A stretch of 25,895 nt of DNA. It comes from CAYGTK01 sp964352775. Lineage in GTDB: Bacteria > Bacteroidota > Bacteroidia > Chitinophagales > CAIOSU01. The stretch is taken from contig CAYGTK010000029.1 of NCBI GenBank assembly GCA_964352775.1, positions 1-25,895 on the forward strand, in the 5' to 3' direction. The translations under genes and the position numbers were made by a program. The notes under the pieces were generated by a model. That model had not been told where the DNA came from. It saw only the letters and a program-made list of their open reading frames with translations, and ran no database searches. Below are positions 14,501 to 21,389 of this stretch, piece by piece; position 1 is the first letter of the stretch; each line of letters begins with the position of its first letter.

Positions 14501-15968
14501 TAAAAGCGGTAATGTAGGTATAAGCACAGAAACACCCGATGCCACCTTACAAGTAGTAGGCATAGGTATTTTCGGCGCTGATGGACAAACGGCAACAGGT
14601 AGCTTAAGTTTTATAGGAGGTGGAGATAACAACAGTGTTACAGGTAATAATGCCTTTGCAACTGGCTTTAGTAATACAGCCTCAGGCACTAATAGTTTTG
14701 CTGGGGGTTCAAGTTCAATTGCTACACAAGATAACAGCTTCGCTTTTGGTAACATGGATACTGTTCTTGGAATTTATGATGTTGCCTTAGGTGGGCAACG
14801 TAATTACGTATTAGGAGGCTCCAGTGCTGCTTTAGGTGGTAACAGCAACAATGTACGATCGATAAGAAGTGCAAGTATCGGTGGCTCTGCTAATTCTGTC
14901 TTCGGTACCCAATCTGTAGCAGTTGGTGGGCAGGCTAATACGGTTACTGGTACTAATGGTATTGTAACGGGCTACCTTAACACCCTTTCAGGAAATGAAT
15001 CAATAGTTACCGGTACAGATAATAATGTAAGTGGTAATCAAAGTATTGCCGCAGGTTTAAGTACCATAGTATCTGGAAACAGAAGTGCAGCCTTTGGGGT
15101 GGAAGATACCGCCAGTGGTTTTGCCTCTTTTGCTGCTAATCGTAGCAACAGGGCTTCTGGTAATCAATCCGCAACATTTGGTATGGGAAACAACGCCCCA
15201 ACTATCTACGAAATGGTAGTCGGGTCGTATGCAACAACCTACAACGTACAAAGCATTTCCACCATCAATGCTTTCGATCGGATATTCTCAATAGGTAATG
15301 GATCATCAGCTACTTCGCGAAGCAATGCTTTAACTGTTACAAAAGGCGGAAATGTTGGATTAGGCAATGGCTTAGCTAGCGCAAGATTACACATAAGGCA
15401 AGATGGAGGGGCTATTACTGATGGGCTACGTTTCACCGATGGCCCTTCAGGATCTAGTGACTGGTACTTTCACATGGACGTAGATGATAATTTTAGTATT
15501 AGAGATGATGGAAGCATAGTAATGACTTTTTTAGACGGAACTGATTTTATAGGAATAAATACCACGGTACCTACAGCCCACCTTTCCGTTAATGGAACTG
15601 CCAATAAAACTGGTGGAGGTAGCTGGGCCGTATTCTCCGACAGGCGCTTAAAGCAAAACATAAACACATACAGCGATGGACTTAGCACCCTGCTTTCCAT
15701 TAAACCAATTACCTATCAATACTCTGAAGGATCGGGTTTCGACTCTGAAATAGAGTACGTGGGTGTTATAGCACAAGAACTACAAAAAGTAGCTCCCTAC
15801 ATGGTAGAAACCGTAGACATGGAAGGCAAAGAATACCTACAAGTAGACAACAGCGCAATGACCTATATGCTTATAAACGCAGTGAAGGAGCAGCAGGAAA
15901 TGATTAAGCAATTACAGGAAGATAATGCCCGGATTAAGAAAGAGTTAGAGGCTATTAAGGAAGACTAG
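11598..15968 (+). CDS. Secreted collagen-like / YadA-head-like protein with C-terminal S74 chaperone domain
   Basis: A 1456-residue exported protein. The frame is open from 11451, but MRYFITLACLSISLSLLAQ at 11598 is a signal peptide, so this ATG is used. Residues 20-130 are a beta-rich region common before tail-fibre-like domains in Bacteroidota (AFTYQAVIRNSDG, VPYSIYS). Residues 174-518 hold 82 Gly-X-Y triplets in four blocks split by three 33-residue beta modules. Residues about 550-1260 carry short head-type repeats (AxGxxNxxSG) like YadA heads, with recurring GxVGIxxxxPxxxLQVVG units. The C-terminus is a peptidase S74 domain with SDRRLKQNI; S1347 and K1352 have the spacing of the endosialidase Ser-Lys pair. 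A coiled coil ends it. By family knowledge the S74 domain folds a trimer and cuts itself off. No type IX sorting domain is seen. Confidence 0.88.
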   Translation: MRYFITLACLSISLSLLAQSPEAFTYQAVIRNSDGSLIQSQAINIRTSIIQGSTNGTVVYREEHKAGTNQYGLTSISVGEGVPDQGTFSGVNWGNGPLFIKVELDLGGASSYTDMGTSQLLSVPYSIYSQVAGTAVNVDDADANPTNEIQILSISSDTLFLTNGGFAIIPSTGGSTGPTGPTGPQGTAGTDGVTGPQGDPATDDQTLNWNGGNNTLSITGGNTVILPISGGSVGPTGPTGAAGSNGTTGPTGTQGTNGADGATGPTGPQGLAGTDGADGADGATGPQGATGPQGDPATDDQTLNWNGGSNTLAITGGNSVVLPISGGSVGPTGPTGPQGANGANGTIGVDGATGPTGPAGANGAAGTNGIDGATGPQGLAGTDGPTGPTGPQGNPATDDQTLNWNGGSNTLSIAGGNSVVLPITGGSVGPTGPTGAQGPAGANGAAGVQGIPGTNGTDGATGPTGPQGVAGSNGPAGAIGPTGPQGSAGTNGSAGAQGPTGPQGTAGLDGATGPTGTANVIAGTGISISNDTISNTSPSLWIESGNDIYNDNSGNVGIGTTSPDTKLQVVGSATFGTDGQTNTGSNGLISGNSNSSVANNSVAAGQGNQILSGGNNGVAYGTSNQVSGNSSFASGSNNRAFGQRSAVFGFTDTISGFASFAANRNNNALGDGSSVFGQGNNALSANEFVAGMYATKYTAVSTTAYTPNDRLFVVGNGTGSSNRSNALTVLKRGYMGLGTANPRRNLHISDGSASGISNNLALGEALIITSENARIYFEDLSNSTGNRVMDIRYNNEKLSFSALSNDATAFTDVDILTILNSGRVGIQSNNPNATLQVVGTAMFGANGQTISGDNSVLVGASNNISGDESIAVGISNIVSGNRSAAFGVQDTSSGFASLTANRDNNASGNYSVALGRGNTAPSLYETVVGSYATNYTFTSATAYSTSDRIFTVGNGSNTSTRSNAITVLKSGNVGISTETPDATLQVVGIGIFGADGQTATGSLSFIGGGDNNSVTGNNAFATGFSNTASGTNSFAGGSSSIATQDNSFAFGNMDTVLGIYDVALGGQRNYVLGGSSAALGGNSNNVRSIRSASIGGSANSVFGTQSVAVGGQANTVTGTNGIVTGYLNTLSGNESIVTGTDNNVSGNQSIAAGLSTIVSGNRSAAFGVEDTASGFASFAANRSNRASGNQSATFGMGNNAPTIYEMVVGSYATTYNVQSISTINAFDRIFSIGNGSSATSRSNALTVTKGGNVGLGNGLASARLHIRQDGGAITDGLRFTDGPSGSSDWYFHMDVDDNFSIRDDGSIVMTFLDGTDFIGINTTVPTAHLSVNGTANKTGGGSWAVFSDRRLKQNINTYSDGLSTLLSIKPITYQYSEGSGFDSEIEYVGVIAQELQKVAPYMVETVDMEGKEYLQVDNSAMTYMLINAVKEQQEMIKQLQEDNARIKKELEAIKED
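12198..12296 (+). repeat. 33-residue beta module, copy 1
   Basis: Begins ATDDQTLNWNGG and ends LPISGGSV. It separates collagen blocks 1 and 2. A more diverged relative lies just before block 1 (NEIQILSISSDTLFLTNGG), which is probably the original unit. Confidence 0.85.
12486..12584 (+). repeat. 33-residue beta module, copy 2
   Basis: Same length as copy 1, beginning ATDDQTLNWNGG with S for N at residue 13. It starts 288 bases after copy 1 and separates collagen blocks 2 and 3. Confidence 0.85.
12783..12881 (+). repeat. 33-residue beta module, copy 3
   Basis: Same length and opening, ending LPITGGSV. It starts 297 bases after copy 2 and separates collagen blocks 3 and 4. Confidence 0.85.
13257..15360 (+). 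repeat. Head-type repeat region with three long modules
   Basis: Three long units each start with a GxVGI...LQVVG segment (near 13257, 14059 and 14507) and run through SAxFGxxDTxSGFAS, an A-N-R-x-N segment, and a closing DRxFxxGNGxxxxxRSNA segment. The third unit carries an extra stretch of short 14-residue-like repeats (about 14600-15050). DNA around 14238-14290 and 15077-15130 is still near-identical, which points to internal duplication. Confidence 0.75.
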
Positions 15969-16056
15969 ACATTAGCATATAGTAGCCCATGTAGATGGAG
16001 GTAACACAATACAACTCACATATTGCGTTATAAAACGACATCATTTCTTCTTCCCT

Positions 16057-16644
16057 ATGAAGCTTTTACTATTTAGCCTTTTATCGCTGGTATTATTACA
16101 ATGTGGTAATACGTCAGATCATTCTCTTTCTAACTATATTGAACAGTCAAATTACCTCAACTATCATCTTGCCCTACAAGATGTAATTGGAAATCTAGAG
16201 ACAAAAGAACTCAACATCTACATTAATAAAGGCAACTACAGCTTGGCTGTTTTATATAAAGACTCTGCCTTAAAAGAATATCCCGTAGTATTTGGCGGCA
16301 ACCCGCATGATGATAAGCGAATGGAAGGCGATAAATGCACCCCCGAAGGTAAGTTCAGTGTGCGCGACCATTATCCTCATAAAAAGTGGAGTAAGTTCAT
16401 TTGGGTAGACTACCCAACCGAGGAGTCATGGAAAAAACACGAAACTGCTAAGTCGGTAGGTGAAATACCTAATGAGGCAAGCATTGGCGGAGAAATAGGT
16501 ATACATGGCGTTCCCGAAGGAAAAGAGGGTTTAATATTGGCGCGTACTAATTGGACTTTGGGCTGTATTTCGCTCACTAATAAAGATGTAGACGAGATTT
16601 ACCCTTTTGTATTTAAAGGGATGGAAATTGAGATCACAAAATGA
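16057..16644 (+). CDS. L,D-transpeptidase (YkuD) family lipoprotein
   Basis: A 195-residue exported protein. MKLLLFSLLSLVLLQCG is a lipoprotein-type signal with C16 as the likely lipid site, although the residue before it is Q where G, A or S is usual. The catalytic motif is at the C-terminus: H150 in GIHGVPEG and C170 in TLGCISLTN, the HG...S/T-x-GC arrangement of L,D-transpeptidases. These enzymes form 3-3 cross-links in peptidoglycan or attach proteins to it. There is no LysM or other wall-binding domain, so it is a minimal form. It follows the collagen-like gene by 88 bases on the same strand with no hairpin between; co-transcription is possible but a working link is not shown. Confidence 0.88.
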   Translation: MKLLLFSLLSLVLLQCGNTSDHSLSNYIEQSNYLNYHLALQDVIGNLETKELNIYINKGNYSLAVLYKDSALKEYPVVFGGNPHDDKRMEGDKCTPEGKFSVRDHYPHKKWSKFIWVDYPTEESWKKHETAKSVGEIPNEASIGGEIGIHGVPEGKEGLILARTNWTLGCISLTNKDVDEIYPFVFKGMEIEITK

Positions 16645-16738
16645 CCCAGCGAAGTCTATAACCAACTACCTTTCACCCTTTGTTCTCATAAAGCAGTCTA
16701 CCTACTAAATACTATCTGTTAAATAGTCTCTCTCCCCC

Positions 16739-16769
16739 TTGTCTTTTTGATAGAAAACTAGTATTTTTG
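16739..16769 (+). promoter_or_regulatory. Bacteroidota-type promoter of rpmB-rpmG-DUF4295
   Basis: TTG (16739-16741), 20 bases, TATTTTTG (16762-16769), an exact -7 match. The ATG at 16797 is 27 bases further, so this unit has a normal short leader, unlike pfkA. Confidence 0.75.
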
Positions 16770-16796
16770 CCCTTCGTTTCAAATAACACAACTGTT

Positions 16797-17048
16797 ATGT
16801 CAAGAATATGTGAACTGACCGGAAAGAAAGTAATGTCGGGTAACCGCGTGTCGCACTCCAATGCGAAAACTAAGCGCAAATTCTACCCTAACTTACATAC
16901 TAAGCGCTTCTTCATCCCAGAAACGGGTGAGTGGATTACGCTTAAGGTGTCTGCTGCAGGCCTTCGTACCATCAACAAGAAAGGTATTAGTGCTTGCTTG
17001 AAAGACATCGCCAAGTATAAGAACATTGAGCAAGCCTTAAATAAGTAA
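16797..17048 (+). CDS. rpmB: Ribosomal protein bL28
   Basis: 83 residues starting MSRICELTGKKVMSGNRVSHSN, the bL28 signature (C-x-x-TGKK, then G-N-x-VSHSN). Ten upstream codons in frame overlap the promoter and are not family sequence. A structural protein of the large ribosomal subunit. The first gene of a three-gene unit, six bases before rpmG. Only one cysteine of the N-terminal pair seen in zinc-binding forms is present, so it is the zinc-free type. Confidence 0.97.
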   Translation: MSRICELTGKKVMSGNRVSHSNAKTKRKFYPNLHTKRFFIPETGEWITLKVSAAGLRTINKKGISACLKDIAKYKNIEQALNK

Positions 17049-17054
17049 TAAGCA

Positions 17055-17243
17055 ATGGCTAAGAAATCAAAAGGCGTACGTATCCAAGTTATCTTGGAAT
17101 GTACTGAGCACAAAGAAACGGGAATGCCTGGCATTAGCCGTTATATTACGACCAAAAACCGTCGTAATACTCCCGATCGTGTGGAGTTAAAGAAATATAA
17201 TCCTATCTTAAAGCGTGTAACACTACACAAAGAAATCAAGTAA
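17055..17243 (+). CDS. rpmG: Ribosomal protein bL33
   Basis: 62 residues starting MAKKSKGVRIQVILECTEHK and ending KRVTLHKEIK, typical of bL33. The segment YITTKNRRNTPDRVELKKYNP is the family core. Just one cysteine is present, so this is the zinc-free form. It lies between rpmB (6-base gap) and the DUF4295 gene (3-base gap). Confidence 0.97.
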   Translation: MAKKSKGVRIQVILECTEHKETGMPGISRYITTKNRRNTPDRVELKKYNPILKRVTLHKEIK

Positions 17244-17246
17244 GTA

Positions 17247-17408
17247 ATGGGTAAGATAAGTAAGAACGCAAGAACAGACAGGGGTCTGAATAAGCAAGAA
17301 AAGAACATGGTAAAGGTAATTAAGCCTATCAAATCAAAGAAAGGCACTTACTCTTTCCAATCCAAGATCATTCATAAGGATGACGTACAGTCGTTCTTGA
17401 AAGACTAA
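17247..17408 (+). CDS. DUF4295-family mini-protein, probably ribosome-associated
   Basis: A 53-residue frame from ATG 17247 to TAA 17408, three bases after rpmG. The product starts MGKISKNARTDRGLNKQEKN, is strongly basic in its first two thirds, and ends KDDVQSFLKD. The core VKVIKPIKSKKGTYSFQSK matches the DUF4295 pattern as I remember it (basic helix, K-P/S-x-K-x-G-x-Y-S/T-F). In Bacteroidota this small gene regularly follows rpmB and rpmG. A Bacteroidia-specific ribosomal protein has been reported in Flavobacterium johnsoniae ribosomes; I cannot confirm it is this family. Position and charge fit a ribosomal protein. The N-terminus is more diverged than usual. Confidence 0.82.
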   Translation: MGKISKNARTDRGLNKQEKNMVKVIKPIKSKKGTYSFQSKIIHKDDVQSFLKD

Positions 17409-17433
17409 TTGAACGTCTTTTTACATTATTTTT

Positions 17434-17462
17434 AGGCTTCGCTTTACAGTGAAGCCTTTTTG
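17434..17462 (+). terminator. Rho-independent terminator after the ribosomal unit
   Basis: Stem AGGCTTCGCT (17434-17443) with AGTGAAGCCT (17448-17457), one G-T pair, loop TTAC, then a run of T to 17461. It lies 25 bases after the DUF4295 stop and separates that unit from ftsY. Confidence 0.93.
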
Positions 17463-17491
17463 TTTATTATCCACCCCTACCAGAAGACAAT

Positions 17492-18457
17492 ATGGCGCTA
17501 TTCGGATTTCTAAAACGGAATAAAGAAGAGGAAAAGGAAAAGCTAGACCAAGGCCTCGAAAAAACCAAACAGAATTTTTTCAGTAAAATAGCCAAAGCTG
17601 TTGCTGGTCGCTCATCTGTAGATGAGGAAGTACTGGATGAATTAGAGGAAATACTCATCACCAGCGATGTAGGCACAGCTACCACCTTTAAGATCATCGA
17701 GAATATCGAGAAGCGAGTAGCCGACAACAAGTACTTTGGTGCCGATGAACTGAACAACATCTTAAAAGAAGAGATCGTCAAAATAATTGATGGTGATGGT
17801 GCTAAGGATATTAAAGACGTAAACGAGCTATTAACCAAGAAGCCTTATGTTATTTTGGTAGTAGGTGTTAATGGAGTAGGAAAAACTACCACCATTGGCA
17901 AACTAGCCCACCAATTCAAACAAAGCGGTAAAAAAGTTATGCTGGGTGCGGCGGATACCTTCCGTGCAGCTGCGGTTGATCAATTGATCATTTGGAGCGA
18001 GCGCGTAGGTGTGCCAATTGTAGAGAAGGGTATGAACGCCGATCCTGCAGCAGTAGCCTTTGATGCTGTTAAACGTGCCCACGAAGAAGATGTGGACGTA
18101 TTGATAATAGATACCGCAGGTCGCCTACACAATAAGGTGAATTTGATGAACGAGCTGACCAAGATAAAACGTGTAATGCAAAAGGAAATTCCAGATGCAC
18201 CGCATGAAATATTATTGGTTCTAGACGCTAGTACTGGACAAAATGCTATTGAGCAGGCCAAACAATTCACCAAGGCTACCGATGTGAATGCCCTAGCTAT
18301 TACTAAGCTTGACGGAACAGCCAAAGGTGGTGTAGTACTAGGTATAGTTGACCAGTTCAAAATACCTGTGAAGTATATTGGTGTGGGTGAGCAGATTAAT
18401 GATCTGCAACTTTTCGACCGTAAAGCATTCGTGAATTCATTCTTCGGCAATAAATAG
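17492..18457 (+). CDS. ftsY: Signal recognition particle receptor FtsY
   Basis: A 321-residue SRP-type GTPase that docks ribosome-SRP complexes at the membrane by pairing with Ffh. The N-terminus is short: a basic FLKRNKEEEKEK stretch followed by the NF(K)F-type segment TKQNFFSKIAKAVAGR, then the four-helix N domain. GTPase motifs are G1 GVNGVGKTTT (125-134), DTFRAAA (155-161), DTAGR (near 207) and TKLDG (near 275). The long acidic A domain of E. coli FtsY is absent, which is usual outside the proteobacteria. It starts 30 bases after the terminator's T run, and its stop lies eight bases before the rimO start. Confidence 0.97.
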   Translation: MALFGFLKRNKEEEKEKLDQGLEKTKQNFFSKIAKAVAGRSSVDEEVLDELEEILITSDVGTATTFKIIENIEKRVADNKYFGADELNNILKEEIVKIIDGDGAKDIKDVNELLTKKPYVILVVGVNGVGKTTTIGKLAHQFKQSGKKVMLGAADTFRAAAVDQLIIWSERVGVPIVEKGMNADPAAVAFDAVKRAHEEDVDVLIIDTAGRLHNKVNLMNELTKIKRVMQKEIPDAPHEILLVLDASTGQNAIEQAKQFTKATDVNALAITKLDGTAKGGVVLGIVDQFKIPVKYIGVGEQINDLQLFDRKAFVNSFFGNK

Positions 18458-18465
18458 AACTCGGC

Positions 18466-19779
18466 TTGCGTACCAGATCCACACGTCCTAAAAAAGTAAA
18501 CGTCATTACACTAGGTTGTTCAAAAAATCTAGTAGATAGTGAAGTATTAATGAGCCAACTGAAAGGCAATAAGATAGATGCCGTTCACCAAAGCGATGTG
18601 GAAGACTATGATGTAGTAGTAGTTAATACCTGCGGATTTATTGATAGAGCCAAAGAAGAGTCTATCAATACCATCCTTCAATATGCACAAGTAAAAGAAG
18701 AGGGGCAGATAGAAAAACTGTATGTAACAGGCTGTCTTTCTGCGCGCTATAAAGATGATCTAGAAGCAGAAATACCGCAAGTAGATGCCTATTTCGGCAC
18801 ACTAGAGCTTCCTGCCCTTCTACAGAAAATGGGGGCAGACTACAAGCATGAGCTATTAGGCGAACGCACCTTAACCACTGCACCTCATTATGCTTATATG
18901 AAGATAAGTGAAGGCTGTAATCGCACCTGCTCTTTTTGCGCTATCCCACTGATGCGTGGTAAGCATGTTTCGCGTCCTATTGAAGATCTAGTAGCTGAAG
19001 CTAAAAATCTTGTAGGTCAAGGAGTAAAAGAAGTAATGCTAATAGCCCAAGAGCTAACTTATTACGGACTAGACATTTATAAGAAACGTAGACTAGACGA
19101 CCTGCTTAACGCTTTGGCAGATGTAGATGGTTTAGAGTGGATACGCTTACACTATGCCTATCCAAGCAAATTCCCCATGGAAACCTTAGGGGCCATAGCA
19201 GCTAGGCCAAACATTTGCAATTACCTTGACATGCCGCTACAGCACGCTAGCAACCGCATGTTAAAGGTCATGAAACGCCAGATAACTCGTCAAGACACCG
19301 AGGAGCTTTTGGCTGAAATTCGCAGACAAGTTCCTGGTATTGGTATTCGCACAACAATGTTAGTGGGCTTTCCTGGAGAAACAGAAGAAGATATTGATGA
19401 ATTGATCGAATTCATTCAAGAGCAACGCTTTGAGCGATTGGGCGTATTCACTTATTCGCACGAGGAAAACACCTCTGGTTACGAATATGAAGACGATGTG
19501 CCCGAGGAAGTTAAACAAGAACGCGCTGCCCGTGTTATGGAAGCTCAAGAGGAGATAAGCTTCGACTTGAATCAGGAAAAAGTGGGCAAAACTTTTAAGG
19601 TATTGTTCGATAGAAAAGAAGGCGGGCATTTCATTGGCCGCACCGAGTTTGACTCGCCAGAGGTGGACAATGAAGTTTTGGTAGATGCAAGGAACCATTT
19701 TGTACGAATTGGTGATTTTGCAGAGGTAACCATTACAAGTGCAACTGAATTCGATCTTTATGGCGAACTGCGAAATTGA
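18466..19779 (+). CDS. rimO: Ribosomal protein uS12 methylthiotransferase RimO
   Basis: A 437-residue radical-SAM enzyme that adds a methylthio group to an aspartate of uS12. The start is TTG at 18466: a stop (18451) lies in frame just upstream, and no ATG or GTG comes before the essential TLGCSKNLVDSE motif. The N-terminal cluster domain has C18, the NTCGF cysteine and the VTGCLS cysteine. The radical-SAM cluster is C151-x3-C155-x2-C158 (CNRTCSFC). The C-terminus is a TRAM domain (GKTFKVLFD to EVLVDARN). LGCSKNLVDSE and the short TRAM region distinguish RimO from MiaB. It is eight bases after ftsY and overlaps the bshC start by 20 bases, which suggests coupled translation. Confidence 0.96.
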   Translation: MRTRSTRPKKVNVITLGCSKNLVDSEVLMSQLKGNKIDAVHQSDVEDYDVVVVNTCGFIDRAKEESINTILQYAQVKEEGQIEKLYVTGCLSARYKDDLEAEIPQVDAYFGTLELPALLQKMGADYKHELLGERTLTTAPHYAYMKISEGCNRTCSFCAIPLMRGKHVSRPIEDLVAEAKNLVGQGVKEVMLIAQELTYYGLDIYKKRRLDDLLNALADVDGLEWIRLHYAYPSKFPMETLGAIAARPNICNYLDMPLQHASNRMLKVMKRQITRQDTEELLAEIRRQVPGIGIRTTMLVGFPGETEEDIDELIEFIQEQRFERLGVFTYSHEENTSGYEYEDDVPEEVKQERAARVMEAQEEISFDLNQEKVGKTFKVLFDRKEGGHFIGRTEFDSPEVDNEVLVDARNHFVRIGDFAEVTITSATEFDLYGELRN

Positions 19780-21379
19780 ACAACTAAAAAAGTATACGGT
19801 AGATCATAAGTCTATCAACTTTCTCCCTCCTTTGGTACGCGACTATGCTTACGGTAAGTCAGAGCTACGTGAACTGTATCAATATCCCTTAGCTATTTCT
19901 AGCTTTGATAATGCTATTGAGGCTAGAAAGCAGTTCAAAACAGATAGAACTGTACTTACTGAAGTTCTTAATGAGCAATATTCCGACCTTCCAAATAACG
20001 GAGAAGCTCTTAGTCAAATAGAGAAGTTAAAGAACGAAGATACCTTTGCTATAACTACAGCTCATCAGCCCAATATTTTCACTGGGCCGCTTTATTCCAT
20101 TTACAAAATAATTGGTGCTATCAATTTAAGTGAGCAGTTGAAGGCTCGCCATCCTGATAAGCACTTTGTTCCCTTCTTCTGGATGGGTGGTGAGGACCAC
20201 GACCTAGAGGAAATGAACCACATCAACTTCTTTGGTGAAAAGTTGGAATGGAAAACCGACCAACGTGGTTCGGTAGGTCGAATGAGTTCAGAGGGAATAG
20301 ACAGGGTGATAGATAAAATTCGAGAAGAACTAGGCGAGTGGCCCTTTGGCGGTCAATTAGTAGCTGATCTTAAAGAAGCTTATTCGCAGACTACCGTTTC
20401 AGCAGCTACTCAATATTTAGTGCATCGTTGGTTTGGGCAATATGGTTTAGTGGTTATTAATGCAGACAACAAAAAGCTAAAGCAGAATTACGCTCCTATT
20501 CTTAAGCGAGAATTACTGGAAAATATCGCTTCTACCAAAGTAAATCCAAGTATTGAAAAACTAGATGCACTGGGTTATAAAGCACAAGCTACACCTAGAG
20601 AAATAAACATCTTCTACCTATCTGAAGGGAGTCGCGAACGTATAGTTTGGGAGAATGAGAAGTACCATGTGCTCAACACGAGCCTCACATTCACCAAGGA
20701 TGAAATGCTAGCTGAAGTAAATGCTCATCCTGAACGGTTTAGCCCTAATGTATTCTTACGCCCAGTTTATCAAGAATTCACTTTGCCCAACCTAGCCTAT
20801 GTAGGTGGAAGTGGTGAGTTAAGTTATTGGTTAGAATTGAAGGCAGAGTTTGAAGAATTGGGTGTTCCCTATCCTGTATTGATACCACGTAATTCTGTGG
20901 GTTTGATGGATGGTAACACTTGCAAAAAGATAAACAAACTTGGTTTAGAACGGGTTCAGCTTTTTGAGAAGGAAGTAGACCTGATAAAGCAATATGTTCA
21001 AGATAATAGCACAGCTGACCTAGAGCTAACTACCGAAAAGCAGCAAATACAGGCAGTTTACGATACCATACTACAAAAAGCCAAAGCTATAGACTCAACC
21101 TTAGAAGCGTCCGTAATGGGACAACTGACTGGGCAGCTTAAAGCATTAGAAAGCATGGAGAAAAAGCTTCTACGTGCCGAAAAAAGAAATTTCGATGTAG
21201 CTACCCAGCAAATACATGCCATTACGGAAAAGCTATTTCCCAATGGAGCTCCACAAGAGCGAGTAGAGAACGCCCTACCTTATTTAGCCCGTTTTGGAAG
21301 AGACTGGATCGGTATGGTAAAAGACTCCTTAGACCCTATGGACCTAAGCTTTACACTCCTTTACGAGGACCTAGATTAG
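19760..21379 (+). CDS. bshC: Bacillithiol biosynthesis cysteine-adding enzyme BshC
   Basis: 539 residues from the ATG at 19760 (MANCEIEQLKKYTVD). An ATG at 19739 is also possible, but the later one gives the usual distance to the first family segment. Recognisable BshC features are TAHQPNIFTGPLYSIYKI (usually TGQQPG), FFWMGGEDHDLEEMNH, and the segment NVFLRPVYQEFTLPNLAYVG followed by GELSYWLELK. BshC joins cysteine to glucosaminyl-malate to finish bacillithiol, the low-molecular-weight thiol of Bacilli, Deinococcus and many Bacteroidota. BshA and BshB are not in the window. The end has a helical coiled-coil region (about residues 400-490). It is convergent with lepB, 10 bases apart, with no terminator hairpin. 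Confidence 0.95.
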   Translation: MANCEIEQLKKYTVDHKSINFLPPLVRDYAYGKSELRELYQYPLAISSFDNAIEARKQFKTDRTVLTEVLNEQYSDLPNNGEALSQIEKLKNEDTFAITTAHQPNIFTGPLYSIYKIIGAINLSEQLKARHPDKHFVPFFWMGGEDHDLEEMNHINFFGEKLEWKTDQRGSVGRMSSEGIDRVIDKIREELGEWPFGGQLVADLKEAYSQTTVSAATQYLVHRWFGQYGLVVINADNKKLKQNYAPILKRELLENIASTKVNPSIEKLDALGYKAQATPREINIFYLSEGSRERIVWENEKYHVLNTSLTFTKDEMLAEVNAHPERFSPNVFLRPVYQEFTLPNLAYVGGSGELSYWLELKAEFEELGVPYPVLIPRNSVGLMDGNTCKKINKLGLERVQLFEKEVDLIKQYVQDNSTADLELTTEKQQIQAVYDTILQKAKAIDSTLEASVMGQLTGQLKALESMEKKLLRAEKRNFDVATQQIHAITEKLFPNGAPQERVENALPYLARFGRDWIGMVKDSLDPMDLSFTLLYEDLD

Positions 21380-21389
21380 TTTGATCTTT

